Of a stretch of 21,736 nt of DNA, positions 12,001-17,369 are shown piece by piece. Origin of the DNA: Botryllus schlosseri (taxonomy: Eukaryota; Chordata; Ascidiacea; Stolidobranchia; Styelidae); NCBI GenBank assembly GCA_000444245.1, contig ATSW01008948.1, positions 1-21,736 on the forward strand, in the 5' to 3' direction. Under the pieces are notes generated by a model. That model did no database searches. It was not told where the DNA came from and saw nothing but the letters and a program-made list of their open reading frames with translations. The position numbers and the translations under genes were made by a program. How positions within the stretch are numbered: position 1 is the stretch's first letter; each line of letters begins with the position of its first letter.

Positions 12001-12040
12001 CATCAGTGTTAGCAAACGATGTCGGGTCATTAGACGTCAT
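1..12040 (-). CDS. LTA4H: Leukotriene A4 hydrolase-like M1 zinc aminopeptidase, 13 exons, 3' end outside window
   Basis: The exons together read as an M1-family metallopeptidase of the LTA4H type, a cytosolic enzyme that in vertebrates hydrolyses leukotriene A4 to B4 and also trims peptides. In order I see the N-terminal beta-sandwich domain (exons 1-4), the thermolysin-like catalytic domain (exons 5-12) and the first residues of the C-terminal helical domain (exon 13). Visible active-site parts are SQCQ, GGMEN, HEIAH plus NEG (two His and one Glu for zinc) and the VPYEKG tyrosine. The text [12 protein letters not shown] favours LTA4H over aminopeptidase B, which has NEGFTMY. All borders are GT/AG and all phases agree. 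Exons 1-12 give 472 codons, against about 477 residues for the same part of the human protein. About 120 C-terminal residues, including those matching human Arg563 and Lys565, are not in the window. No stop or frameshift was seen. Leukotriene chemistry in this organism is not implied; peptidase activity is the safer inference. Confidence 0.95.
160..240 (+). repeat. Degenerate dispersed repeat shared with 3565-3645
   Basis: GACTGACGCAAAATGACTGA here and GACTAACGCAAAATGGCTAA near 3610 are the best-matching parts of a diverged repeat of about 70 bp in LTA4H introns 12 and 9. Class unknown. Confidence 0.5.
775..900 (-). CDS. LTA4H: LTA4H-like exon 12
   Basis: A 42-codon, phase 0/0 exon. [20 protein letters not shown] then [11 protein letters not shown] align with human VDVLNQVDWNAWLYSPGLPP and ACIALSQRWIT, the end of the catalytic domain. 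Donor GTAATG. Confidence 0.95.
962..2047. mobile_element. Family I hAT-like non-autonomous elements, composite copy
   Basis: Starts near GGGGTTGTAACTAAGTC and ends ATTACAACCCTG. It is full of GACTCGAGTC and GAGTCAAGTC motifs. The middle (about 1390-1880) repeats parts of the family with T-rich blocks, so two or more copies are merged. No target duplication was seen. It lies in LTA4H intron 11 and ends 57 bp from exon 11. Confidence 0.75.
2105..2208 (-). CDS. LTA4H: LTA4H-like exon 11
   Basis: A 104-nt exon, phase 1 to 0. [14 protein letters not shown] then [18 protein letters not shown] match human FLKAYVEKFSYKSITTDDWKDFLYSYF. Acceptor TTCCCTTCAG, donor GTAGTG. Confidence 0.96.
2348..2683. 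mobile_element. Family III hAT-like MITE, copy 1
   Basis: A 336-bp element with ends TAGAGTTGTTC and GAACAACTCTA, flanked by CTGTGGGT and CTGTTGGT, an 8-bp target duplication with one mismatch. It contains CCGGATTCCGGGGATT and CAACCGGTAGAAGC, shared with the copies at 14256 and 20785. No coding capacity. It sits in LTA4H intron 10. Confidence 0.75.
2812..2976 (-). CDS. LTA4H: LTA4H-like exon 10, catalytic Tyr
   Basis: A 165-nt exon, phase 1/1. [17 protein letters not shown] is followed by [17 protein letters not shown]; Tyr in VPYEKG matches human Tyr383. The start was chosen at the acceptor TTTTGAG because only it keeps the phase from exon 9. The tract before it is poor in pyrimidines, and the first residues (TPLGLVQ) lack the usual GGW text and are two residues shorter than human, so the 5' border is the least certain in the gene. 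Confidence 0.85.
2977..4072. other. LTA4H intron 9
   Basis: About 1.1 kb of AT-rich sequence. It holds the second copy of the degenerate repeat (3565-3645) and a short GTAGAA triplet-like repeat at 3004-3020. No exon or transposon end was found. Confidence 0.5.
4073..4158 (-). CDS. LTA4H: LTA4H-like exon 9, third zinc ligand
   Basis: An 86-nt exon, phase 2 to 1. It completes the split Trp codon and reads [14 protein letters not shown]; the Glu is the third zinc ligand (human Glu318). It continues [14 protein letters not shown] and ends at donor GTGAGA. Confidence 0.95.
4341..5221. mobile_element. Family I element, outer copy with a nested copy inside
   Basis: Starts CAGGGTTGTAATGACTCC and ends GGTTATAACCCAG. 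Its right part (AACTCGTGGTTCAGAAC, then CTTGCGACTTGG) is split by the inner copy at 4632-5182. No clear outer target duplication. It lies in LTA4H intron 8. Confidence 0.7.
4632..5182. mobile_element. Family I element, inner copy with perfect 8-bp target duplication
   Basis: A 551-bp copy from AAGGGTTGTAACC to ATTACAACCCTG, flanked by TTCAGAAC on both sides (4624-4631 and 5183-5190). Both ends are packed with TGACTCGAGTC motifs. The core (CATTTTCAAGTACCAGTACC) recurs in the copies at 962, 5482 and 17370. No transposase. Confidence 0.88.
5239..5309 (-). CDS. LTA4H: LTA4H-like exon 8, zinc motif HEIAH
   Basis: A 71-nt exon, phase 0 to 2, reading [16 protein letters not shown] then NNTWEHF and the first two bases of Trp. 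HEIAH supplies two zinc ligands and the general base (human His295, Glu296, His299). The donor GTGAGC lies about 17 bp from the end of an inserted family I transposon. Confidence 0.97.
5482..6093. mobile_element. Family I element, inverted copy with perfect 8-bp target duplication
   Basis: A 612-bp copy in the opposite orientation, CAGTTGCACTTGCAATGACTC to GGTTACAACCCTG, flanked by GTTATAAT at 5474-5481 and 6094-6101. The left end holds a tandem pair of about 60 bp units (TTTTCTTAAAATACGGAAATG twice). It lies in LTA4H intron 7. Confidence 0.88.
6255..6767. mobile_element. Foldback element with arms of about 230 bp
   Basis: The left arm 6255-6488 is a diverged reverse complement of the right arm 6536-6767, around a 47-bp loop. 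Ends are AAAGGGGCGCTGCGCTC and GCGCAGAGCCCCTT. The long open frames here arise because each arm mirrors the other, not because of a gene. Superfamily unknown (long-TIR types such as MULE or foldback are options). No convincing target duplication. Confidence 0.8.
6768..7118. other. End of LTA4H intron 7, nothing recognised
   Basis: No repeat shared with other parts of the window and no plausible coding segment. The long frame entering it from the foldback is an artefact of the inverted arms. Confidence 0.5.
7119..7283 (-). CDS. LTA4H: LTA4H-like exon 7, with GGMEN motif
   Basis: A 55-codon, phase 0/0 exon. [18 protein letters not shown] is followed by [19 protein letters not shown], the substrate-binding motif of M1 peptidases; its Glu is human Glu271, which binds the peptide amino terminus. 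Donor GTAAGT. Confidence 0.97.
7284..8016. other. Introns 6 and part of 5, outside exon 6, nothing recognised
   Basis: 7284-7582 and 7709-8016 flank exon 6. Both are AT-rich, with no transposon end until CAGTGTTGGG at 8017. Confidence 0.5.
7583..7708 (-). CDS. LTA4H: LTA4H-like exon 6
   Basis: A 42-codon, phase 0/0 exon. [18 protein letters not shown] then [14 protein letters not shown] align with human VPIPCYLIALVVGALESR and IGPRTLVWSEKEQ. This is the junction of the N-terminal and catalytic domains. Confidence 0.95.
8017..8947. mobile_element. Family II hAT-like element, copy 1
   Basis: A 931-bp element with ends CAGTGTTGGGATGACTCGAG and CTTGATCCCAACACTG. The flanks GTAGCGAG and GTAGCCAG match at 7 of 8 bases. 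About 150 bp of TGACTTGACTCGAGTCA-type repeats at one end and about 190 bp at the other enclose a unique core without a transposase. It lies in LTA4H intron 5. A second copy starts at 20903. Confidence 0.85.
8948..9060 (+). repeat. Short direct repeat beside the family II element
   Basis: GTAGCCAGTCAAATTTCAAA right after the element recurs as GTAGCCAGTAAAATTTGAAA at 9037, with an AT-rich spacer. The origin is not clear. Confidence 0.5.
9080..9165 (+). repeat. Family IV dispersed repeat, copy 1
   Basis: Shared text: TATTCATATTGAAATAAACC, then GGCTGACACTCGTCAGGGG. Copies at 11565-11645 (same orientation) and 14885-14965 (inverted). About 80 bp; the class is unknown. Confidence 0.7.
9179..9277 (-). 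CDS. LTA4H: LTA4H-like exon 5
   Basis: A 33-codon, phase 0/0 exon. [17 protein letters not shown] matches human VSVPKELVALMSAIRDG, and the exon ends TYVFHQK. It is separated from exon 4 by a 64-bp intron, the smallest placed with confidence in this gene. Confidence 0.94.
9342..9410 (-). CDS. LTA4H: LTA4H-like exon 4
   Basis: A 23-codon, phase 0/0 exon reading [17 protein letters not shown] then CPYRAK (human [17 protein letters not shown]). The acceptor is AATTTCAG and the donor GTAAGC. The 93-bp intron to exon 3 carries no insertion. Confidence 0.96.
9504..9624 (-). CDS. LTA4H: LTA4H-like exon 3
   Basis: This exon is 121 nt. It contains [17 protein letters not shown], then [18 protein letters not shown], matching the human segment ending PYLFSQCQ. 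The final Gln corresponds to the active-site Gln136 region. It ends in phase 0 at donor GTAAGT. Confidence 0.95.
9712..10190. repeat. Possible degenerate TIR element in LTA4H intron 2
   Basis: AGTTAAGGGTGGAGTAGA on the left resembles the reverse complement of TCTACTCCACTATAACT on the right. The interior is AT-rich and noncoding. No target duplication. The match is short, so this is weak. Confidence 0.3.
10191..10754. other. Rest of LTA4H intron 2, nothing recognised
   Basis: AT-rich sequence with no repeat family shared with the rest of the window, no plausible exon and no RNA gene seen. Confidence 0.5.
10755..10885 (-). CDS. LTA4H: LTA4H-like exon 2
   Basis: This exon is 131 nt, starting in phase 0 and ending in phase 2. 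It contains [12 protein letters not shown] (human SLVLDTKDLTIEKV) through [11 protein letters not shown] (human MEISLPIALSK). The donor is GTTGGT, directly after a run of five A, and was chosen because it joins exon 3 in frame with no gap relative to human. Confidence 0.88.
10886..11289. other. Start-distal part of LTA4H intron 1, nothing recognised
   Basis: About 400 bp of AT-rich sequence up to the family I element; no exon or repeat seen. Confidence 0.5.
11290..11778. mobile_element. Family I element, degenerate inverted copy
   Basis: Begins CAGGGTTGAGTACTATG and ends GGTAGCAACCCTG, with flanks TCGTGGTG and TTGTGGTC (6 of 8). GACTCGAGTC motifs are decayed. A family IV repeat lies inside at 11565-11645. 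It lies in LTA4H intron 1. Confidence 0.7.
11565..11645 (+). repeat. Family IV dispersed repeat, copy 2
   Basis: TATTCATAATGAAATTAACC then GGCTGACACTCGTCAGGGG, as in copy 1, nested within a family I element. Confidence 0.7.
11888..12040 (-). CDS. LTA4H: LTA4H-like exon 1 (coding part)
   Basis: There are 51 codons from ATG (MTSNDPTS) to QPSIL, then donor [25 protein letters not shown] aligns with the first strands of the human beta-sandwich (LRCSVDFTRRTLTGTAAL). This start was chosen because the ATG lies 12 nt after a good acceptor (CTTTTTCAG) and the human protein starts at the same distance from the conserved strand. The exon ends in phase 0. Confidence 0.92.
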
Positions 12041-12054
12041 ATTATTTCTATTCT
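12041..12054 (-). promoter_or_regulatory. Splice acceptor 12 nt upstream of LTA4H start codon
   Basis: CTTTTTCAG followed by 12 nt and then ATG. It is either the end of an intron in the 5' UTR or a spliced-leader trans-splice site; the sequence alone does not decide. A family I transposon end starts at 12076, just upstream. Confidence 0.6.
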
Positions 12055-12075
12055 GAAAAAGCTTATAAAATAGAT

Positions 12076-12120
12076 CAGGGTTGTTTGTAACCAAGTCACA
12101 AGGTGCCGAGTCACAAGCAC
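12076..12120 (+). mobile_element. Family I element, left-end fragment
   Basis: CAGGGTTGTTTGTAACCAAG followed by TCACAAGGTGCCGAGTCAC matches the start of the copy at 4632 (AAGGGTTGTAACCAAGTCAC). Only the end is recognisable. It lies about 20 bp upstream of the acceptor that leads into the LTA4H start codon. Confidence 0.65.
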
Positions 12121-12454
12121 AGATTTGGAGCAGTCGAAAATATGATACTGCTCCAGCTCCGGAGCTCTCTTCAATCGTGCAAATCAGCCACATTCATAAC
12201 ATGCGATATACAGATGAGTTGAGTAAGATAAAAAGGGAGACAAGATATAAAAGAGCTATCAAAGCCTATGCCTATAGCCACCCACCCACCCACTGAGAAT
12301 TCTATGTTGCTCGAGAAGCTCGTAATTTCGTATAGCATTGCTACTCATCTCACGCAGCAATATTCACGCAAGCCAAAGCATCTCTTTCTTATCATGTCGT
12401 ATTTTGTTATGTTTATTTATTATTGATTTGCTCGGTTGACAAATGAAGTTTCTC

Positions 12455-12700
12455 TCACTCTCTCTCGCTCTCTGGTAGAGCATCTGTCTTCTTGATCGGT
12501 AGGTTGTGGGATCGATGCCTGGGCGACTCAGGCCAAAGACTTGAACGTAAATCTGATGTCCTCGGCTTTCCCGCTCGTCGCTCATCATTCCTTCGGGGAT
12601 AGCATGGAGGAGAATATTAATGCTGATGCAAACAGCAGACCAAAGAATGTACATTGTATAACATGCTGCAGTGAAGACTGGATAACCTAACCTAAAGGCT
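12455..12700 (+). repeat. tRNA-derived SINE
   Basis: TCGCTCTCTGGTAGAGC resembles the tRNA box A region (TAGCTCAGTGGTAGAGC). Box B-like GGATCGATGCC lies at 12509-12519, preceded by GGTTGTG as in tRNA T-arms. The anticodon arm is degraded, so it is not a working tRNA. The body is unique and the 3' border is approximate. It lies between the two divergent genes. Confidence 0.6.
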
Positions 12701-13063
12701 GTATCGGAATTTATTCGTGACGCGAGACTCGACTTCAAATACGCTTTTAATTTGTACTCCATCAATGCAGCTCCTCGGATGATCCGCAAGAGTCCCTAAT
12801 GATCGTATTGCTGCAGCTTGTATTTTATTTTTGAACTGAATTCCACTCAATAAAAATTCTCTCTCTCTCCATCGTTAAAGCATCTCTCTTCCTTACGATT
12901 GAAGTATTGAAATATGGGAGTCAATATTATACATGAGGTAGATAGTTAGATACGTGTGGAAATGATCAATAAGCAGTACAGTAACAGTATGGTATGTAAA
13001 CAATAAACATTTACAAATGATAAATAGAGTATAGAATGTTGTTCTCGTTGTAACGAATTGAAA
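12701..13063. other. Intergenic region before the plus-strand gene
   Basis: Holds a (CT)n tract at 12860-12870 followed by GTTAAAGCATCT, perhaps a second SINE remnant, and otherwise AT-rich sequence. The promoter of the plus-strand gene should lie here, but no TATA or other core element stands out. Confidence 0.4.
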
Positions 13064-13136
13064 ATGGCGTCCTCCATCGACAAGCGTGACTCCTCCAAAC
13101 GTAAACACAAGTTGGCTGTTCATCATGTCCGATTCG
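13064..13136 (+). CDS. Candidate first coding exon, plus-strand gene
   Basis: ATG in good context (AAAATGG), then MASSIDKRDSSKRKHKLAV and HHVRF, ending in phase 1 at the near-perfect donor GTAAGTGA. The start is lysine/arginine-rich and hydrophilic, with no signal peptide. Confidence 0.5.
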
Positions 13137-15019
13137 GTAAGTGAACATAATTATTGTTTTTTTAATAGCTTTGATTGATTTGTCCCCGCTTCAAGTGTCC
13201 TACAGTGGGCTCCTTGAATATGTCTTGCCGAAACCCACGGTGAAACTCTATGAAATTCTTATAGGACGTTGTAGGCAACGCTATAAACAGACATTTGAAT
13301 TTTAAAGAAAACGTATGAGGCCTACACATGAGGCTGAGGGAATAGGGATATATGTGGTGATCGCACTGCAGTATTGCTTCAGACTTGTTACTCAATAGGA
13401 CCCAGTCTTACAAAGCGAATTGATCTAATCTGCGATCCTAATCTTGTTTGATACGGTAAGTCTCACCAAATCAAATTACATTCTAGATACAATAAACGAG
13501 CTCAGCCCAAATTCCCATGCATAAGGCACCAATACCATGAATAATACTAAGATAGTCTCCAACCTATCAGTTAACAGTCGTTGAATTTTCCCCATGCAAA
13601 GATACCATGCCACATTAATATACACTCATTGACTCAGGATTCTCAGGTTTACATCAAATGCAGCATTTCATAAAAAAGGCAATTAAGAAGGGTGAAGGGA
13701 CGCGGTATTAGCTTATTCGGCTTCTTCTCTTCTGCTCAAAATATCCGGATACTTACTGTATATTGTTTGGAAATCTGTCTCACTACTGTTAATTTTAATC
13801 CCACAAATTGAAAATATTGCCTTTCCAGAAACTCAAAGCAGCAAAGCAAATCAATGTCGAACTTGCCAATCCGCGGTCAAGAACATCGGCGCTGCCAAAG
13901 TTGAAGAAGCTTTTATGCAATCAGGACGAAATCGTCCTTTCCGAAAACATAGTCAACTGGTTGAAGACTTTGCAGCACATTATACTAACTGACGTAGGTT
14001 TCTTATGTTATTTCATGTGCCAAGTTGCTGGTCAAATTGCAACAGTTTTTCAGGATCAAAATGAAGATGCCGTCAAAAACTTTGATACCATCCTCTCGCA
14101 AGCCTGCCAAGTCCCTTCGATATCGAGAGACATATCGACAAACCTTTTGCCTGGCATTCTTGATGAACTTTTAAAGGTTGAAGACATGGTAATATATCTT
14201 ATACACATTAGAATATGTATATAGCTTACACATCAAATATGACTGTAGTCTCCAGTAGGGTTCATAAATAACTTTTTTTCAATTTTAGCTGGCTAGCCTA
14301 CTTGATAAAATCTTATGTTGTCTAAAAACGATGCATAATAAATTAGGCTCAATTTCAACCGGTAGAAGCGATGATATTGGAGCAATAAATTTTGGATTTT
14401 AAAAAATTAGTAGGGTAGCCTATTTATTGTGGGAAATTCTATCCTTTCGCTACTCCAATAATTAATTTTTTTTAATAAACCCATTTTATACTATTATAGC
14501 TCTTCCGAGTCGGCAGGTCCAAATTCGAAGTGCAGCGTTTGTTCAGGCAACCTATCAATCACCTATTATTACTATCCATTAAAATTTAAAAAAAAAATCT
14601 TTGAACAACCCTGCTGTGCAGCTGCCTATTCTTTGGTTTTTCATGTTGGTTGCAAATGTTTCTTTATTCCTATTCTTAGAATTTGCCGGTCCTGAAAGCT
14701 ATCAATGCGGTTATTCTATTTTATCCCACATCGTGCGGGAAACTTCGAGCAGGCATCATGAGAAGAGTCATGCCTTTAGTATTGTCATCCGAAGACGCTG
14801 ATATTCGGGACACCGCTCTGAGGTTCTGGATTTTATTTGACACAAAATTTCTTGATGTACAATGTTCTTTCCAATACTCTACTAGTTGCTGCCGATTACC
14901 CCATGACGAGTGTCAGCCGAAAATATTAGGGTTCATTTCAAGATGGATATACTATAAAATTGTATACTTTAGTTTGCCCCCAGGAGTGTCTTGAAACCAT
15001 ATTTGCACTCCTGCCTTGA
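13064..15019 (+). CDS. Unidentified gene, helical ARM/HEAT-like product (model)
   Basis: This model joins six pieces: 13064-13136, 13169-13239, 13829-13993, 14054-14188, 14680-14856 and 14984-15019. They total 657 nt, 218 residues plus stop. The middle three exons are the firm part: all phase 0, good acceptors, and regular amphipathic helices with spaced leucines, as in ARM/HEAT repeat proteins (LSENIVNWLKTLQHIIL, LPVLKAINAVILF, RRVMPLVLSSEDADIRDTAL). The first two and last pieces are tentative. I do not recognise the family. The gene is head-to-head with LTA4H about 1 kb away. The product could also continue into exons outside this model. Confidence 0.5.
13169..13239 (+). CDS. Candidate second exon after a 32-bp intron
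   Basis: The acceptor TTTTTTTAATAG lies only 32 bp after the preceding donor. The piece starts in phase 1, reads ALIDLSPLQVSYSGLLEY then VLPKPT, and ends in phase 0 at GTGAAA. This is the phase change needed to connect the first exon with the one at 13829. A 32-bp intron is below the usual animal minimum, so chance remains possible. Confidence 0.3.
13829..13993 (+). CDS. Exon of plus-strand gene (helical repeat part 1)
   Basis: Acceptor TTGCCTTTCCAG, then 55 codons: KLKAAKQINVELANPRSRT through LSENIVNWLKTLQHIILTD, donor GTAGGT. A second frame is also open here but ends in a stop exactly at the donor and does not fit the next exon. Confidence 0.65.
14054..14188 (+). CDS. Exon of plus-strand gene (helical repeat part 2)
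   Basis: This exon follows a 60-bp intron with acceptor GTTTTTCAG. Its 45 codons run DQNEDAVKNFDTILSQACQ to LLPGILDELLKVEDM, donor GTAATA. The short intron is itself a multiple of three without a stop, so intron retention would keep the frame. Confidence 0.65.
14256..14613. mobile_element. Family III hAT-like MITE, copy 2
   Basis: A 358-bp element, TAGGGTTCATAAATAAC to TTTGAACAACCCTG, containing CAATTTCAACCGGTAGAAGC. It is more diverged than copy 1, and the flanking 8-mers match poorly. It sits in an intron of the plus-strand gene. Confidence 0.65.
14680..14856 (+). CDS. Exon of plus-strand gene (helical repeat part 3)
   Basis: Acceptor TCCTATTCTTAG, then 59 codons: NLPVLKAINAVILFYPTS through RRVMPLVLSSEDADIRDTAL and FWILFDTK; donor GTACAA is weak. 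The intron before it holds a family III transposon copy; without that insertion it would be about 133 bp. Confidence 0.65.
14885..14965 (-). repeat. Family IV dispersed repeat, copy 3 (inverted)
   Basis: GATTACCCCATGACGAGTGT followed by CAGCCGAAAATATTAGGG is the reverse complement of the shared text in copies 1 and 2. It lies in the intron after 14856. Confidence 0.7.
14984..15019 (+). CDS. Possible terminal exon of plus-strand gene
   Basis: Acceptor TTTGCCCCCAG, then ECLETIFALLP and a stop, in phase with the exon before. Another frame of the same stretch stays open longer (CLESVGDVIWNNVPF) but would need a phase-2 donor that I do not see. No AATAAA follows closely. Confidence 0.3.
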   Translation, partial: ECLETIFALLP

Positions 15020-15366
15020 AAGTGTTGGGGATGTAATTTGGAATAATGTTCCTTTCAAGTTGGAATATTGGAAATTTTATGAAGCAAACTTGATAAATTC
15101 GTGCATTTATATTAATGTTCATCTTCAATTACAACTTCACCCAAGTCAAAGGAATATTATTGACTGGATATTTTCCGGCTAGTCATTCATAAGATTATAA
15201 TAGCTTGAAGGGTAGATATATATGTGATGTATCTTAGATTGTGTGAAATAATTGTGATTGTGATGGACGGTAATATCAGGGGTGTTCTGTAATGAATTAA
15301 TTCTACTTTACGAAGTACTTTTACTAGATTTTGCCTACTTGTTCTACTTAGCCAAATGAGGCCTAG

Positions 15367-16705
15367 AGTAGGGGAGAGTGGGTAGGTATGGGCCACTGTT
15401 GAGGTGTGGGCCACTGCCATATCTGGTGACTGTGACATCCCATATGGTTGCCAAGCTCTGTGATTGTTAGTAAAAGGCTCCAGACTCACCCATGTTACTC
15501 ACAGCCATGAGGCCAGCGGAGTTTTTGACTCAGCTAGAGATATATAATTTTTTCGGCCTCAAGTAAATTTATTTGAAAATAAGGAATTTGGGTTTGAGTC
15601 CACATATGTGCATGTTTGGATTAGACTTATATATGGTGTGAAAGCTATAGAAATATGCTGCCTATAGAGTATAGTTTTAATGCTTTGTCAATCTCTCGGA
15701 TCTTGAAATTATGGTAAGAATCCCCAAGATGGAGTGTTTGAGGTATGGGCCTTTTAGCAGGTTGGGGTATGGGCCGGCCCATACCTCAATAGGCTGGGGT
15801 ATGGGACAGCATAACATATACCTGAAATCAATATTTGAATGATCCTATTAAATATATTTATCTCTAGAATACGGAAGGTGTTGGTCTTATCCCTCCCATA
15901 GACAATCTCTTGAAAGTAAATCATGAAACCCATAAAAAGCCAGTTTTCAGAATCAGATCTGAGCTTGGCAATATGAAACGTTAAAGCATGGGAGGGAGAG
16001 AAGAATGCCGTCAGTATAAAATTGGTACAGCTACATTAAACAGGTATATGGAAAACCAGGGGATGAGTCTCACATGAAAAAGATTTAAAAATCGTTTTCC
16101 AATACTGTCTTCAATGACGGGGAGAAAAGTTTGTTGGCACAGTATGTCATCATATGCTCTAATACGTATCATGGTGTGTCACTCCCACTTAAATAAGAGA
16201 TAGAGCTGTGACATTTGGATTTGATGGGGTAGTTGAGGCGAAAGAAGCATGATTTGATAGTAATTTTCATGTTACATATCTTTAGTTATCTTGTTTCGTT
16301 ATGCGTTACGGCTTTCAATCAATACGGGAATTGAAATATATGAATTGTCCACTTCCTGCCCAGCTTTATATCAGTATATACAAACTGTTGGTAACTGTGA
16401 CAAGAGTTGAGGTTTGCAGGATATGAATGGCATTTATTGATTCAATACAGACAGCGGCCCATACCTCACTACCCCCCGGCCCATACCTCGGAGCCTATTT
16501 TTTACTTACAAAAATGATGTATTGTTACAAAATTTGATGTCACTTCCAAATACATGGGTATTTTAGCTTAATTCTACCAGTTTAGTAATAGTTAGCCAGA
16601 TAACTAATGATAGTCTATACCGAAATTTAGGAATATTAGACAAAGTTTGGCCAAGTTATAGCTTTGTAAGATTTAGTGGCCCATACCTACCCACCCTCCC
16701 CTACT
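15367..16705. mobile_element. 1.3-kb TIR element with iterated GTATGGGCC motifs
   Basis: Terminal inverted repeats of about 32 bp, AGTAGGGGAGAGTGGGTAGG on the left and CCTACCCACCCTCCCCTACT on the right, differing at one base over the stretch compared. If the true end is GGGGAG, the target duplication is TA. The motif GAGGTATGGGCC or its complement recurs inside (near 15405, 15740, 15765-15805, 16450-16490), sometimes head-to-head as GGGCCGGCCC. No transposase frame. Superfamily undecided. It lies between convergent genes. Confidence 0.8.
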
Positions 16706-16847
16706 TATTTTTTGCTTACATGTAAACCGCTACTTCAGTACCAACAATGACTACTTTGACTAGCTCTGCGTGATAAAAATCAATATTGCAAATGTAATAA
16801 ATGGTGATCTACTTAGTTATTTATTTTTCAAGTAATCGTAATGGGTA

Positions 16848-16853
16848 TTTATT
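16848..16853 (-). terminator. Polyadenylation signal AATAAA
   Basis: On the minus strand AATAAA lies 21 nt past the TAG stop of the exon at 16875-17240. A second AATAAA is at 16820-16825. Their placement supports that exon being the 3' end of a minus-strand transcript. Confidence 0.5.
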
Positions 16854-16874
16854 CATCCAACATTACTTAACCAA

Positions 16875-17240
16875 CTATTGTTTTTCTTTCATTGACTCAA
16901 CCACGACTCCATTCTTAGATGCTGGTCCGCTTGCGCTTTTCTCGGTGGAGGGGGCCATCAGCGAGCCAACCATTGCCAACAGTGGCTTGACCAATTCAAA
17001 GAATCTATTGCTGCCATGAAATCTGCGTTTAAATGTTATCTGGACGTCAAACAAGGTGTGGTGTTTAGAATTCATTTTACAACCAAGGTTGGGCACAATG
17101 ATTCGCGTACTGGAATCTGAATCGAGCGTCAGTGCTGATGCTTCGAATCGAGTAGTCAGAGATGTTTTTTTTCGGGTAATGAAATCGCCAAATGATTTAT
17201 CAAGAATTAGTGTTTTGATGCTATTTTCCAATGTGGCAGC
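16875..17240 (-). CDS. Terminal exon of an unrecognised third gene
   Basis: After the acceptor CTTTCTAG an open frame of 121 codons runs to a TAG stop. It starts AATLENSIKTLILDKSFGDF, continues with SSTRIIVPNLGCKM and NRFFELVKPLLAMVGSL, and ends in a hydrophilic tail (STEKSASGPASKNG). The stop codon immediately before the acceptor and the two AATAAA signals after the stop fit a last exon. No family is recognised. The 5' part must lie upstream, beyond the transposon cluster; no further exon was found in the window. Some plus-strand frames here are also partly open, so strand is not certain. Confidence 0.5.
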   Translation of the reverse strand, partial: AATLENSIKTLILDKSFGDFITRKKTSLTTRFEASALTLDSDSSTRIIVPNLGCKMNSKHHTLFDVQITFKRRFHGSNRFFELVKPLLAMVGSLMAPSTEKSASGPASKNGVVVESMKEKQ

Positions 17241-17369
17241 CTAGAAAGTAGAAACCTCGATTGGTCGTATTGCCGCGTACGAAACATGTAGCGCAAAGCT
17301 ACACACGTTACTGGAAATGACATATCTGTGAAATGATGATCAACTAGGTATCAATACTGGTATGATTGA

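Noticed and set aside
12246-12253. TATAAAAG as a core promoter
   Set aside because: It points toward the plus strand but lies about 800 bp before the nearest plus-strand start codon, in AT-rich sequence.
12464-12519. A tRNA gene
   Set aside because: Only the box A and box B regions resemble a tRNA; the stems and anticodon arm do not pair, and a SINE body follows.
12364-12789. 141-codon minus-strand frame
   Set aside because: It runs through the SINE and its flanks, with no protein-like pattern or splice support.
14991-15182. 63-codon frame overlapping the proposed terminal exon
   Set aside because: It would need a phase-2 donor upstream that is not seen; AT-rich second half does not look coding.
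16801-17019. 72-codon plus-strand frame and neighbouring plus-strand frames
   Set aside because: The minus-strand frame is longer, bounded by an acceptor and followed by AATAAA signals; plus-strand pieces would need a 13-bp intron to join.
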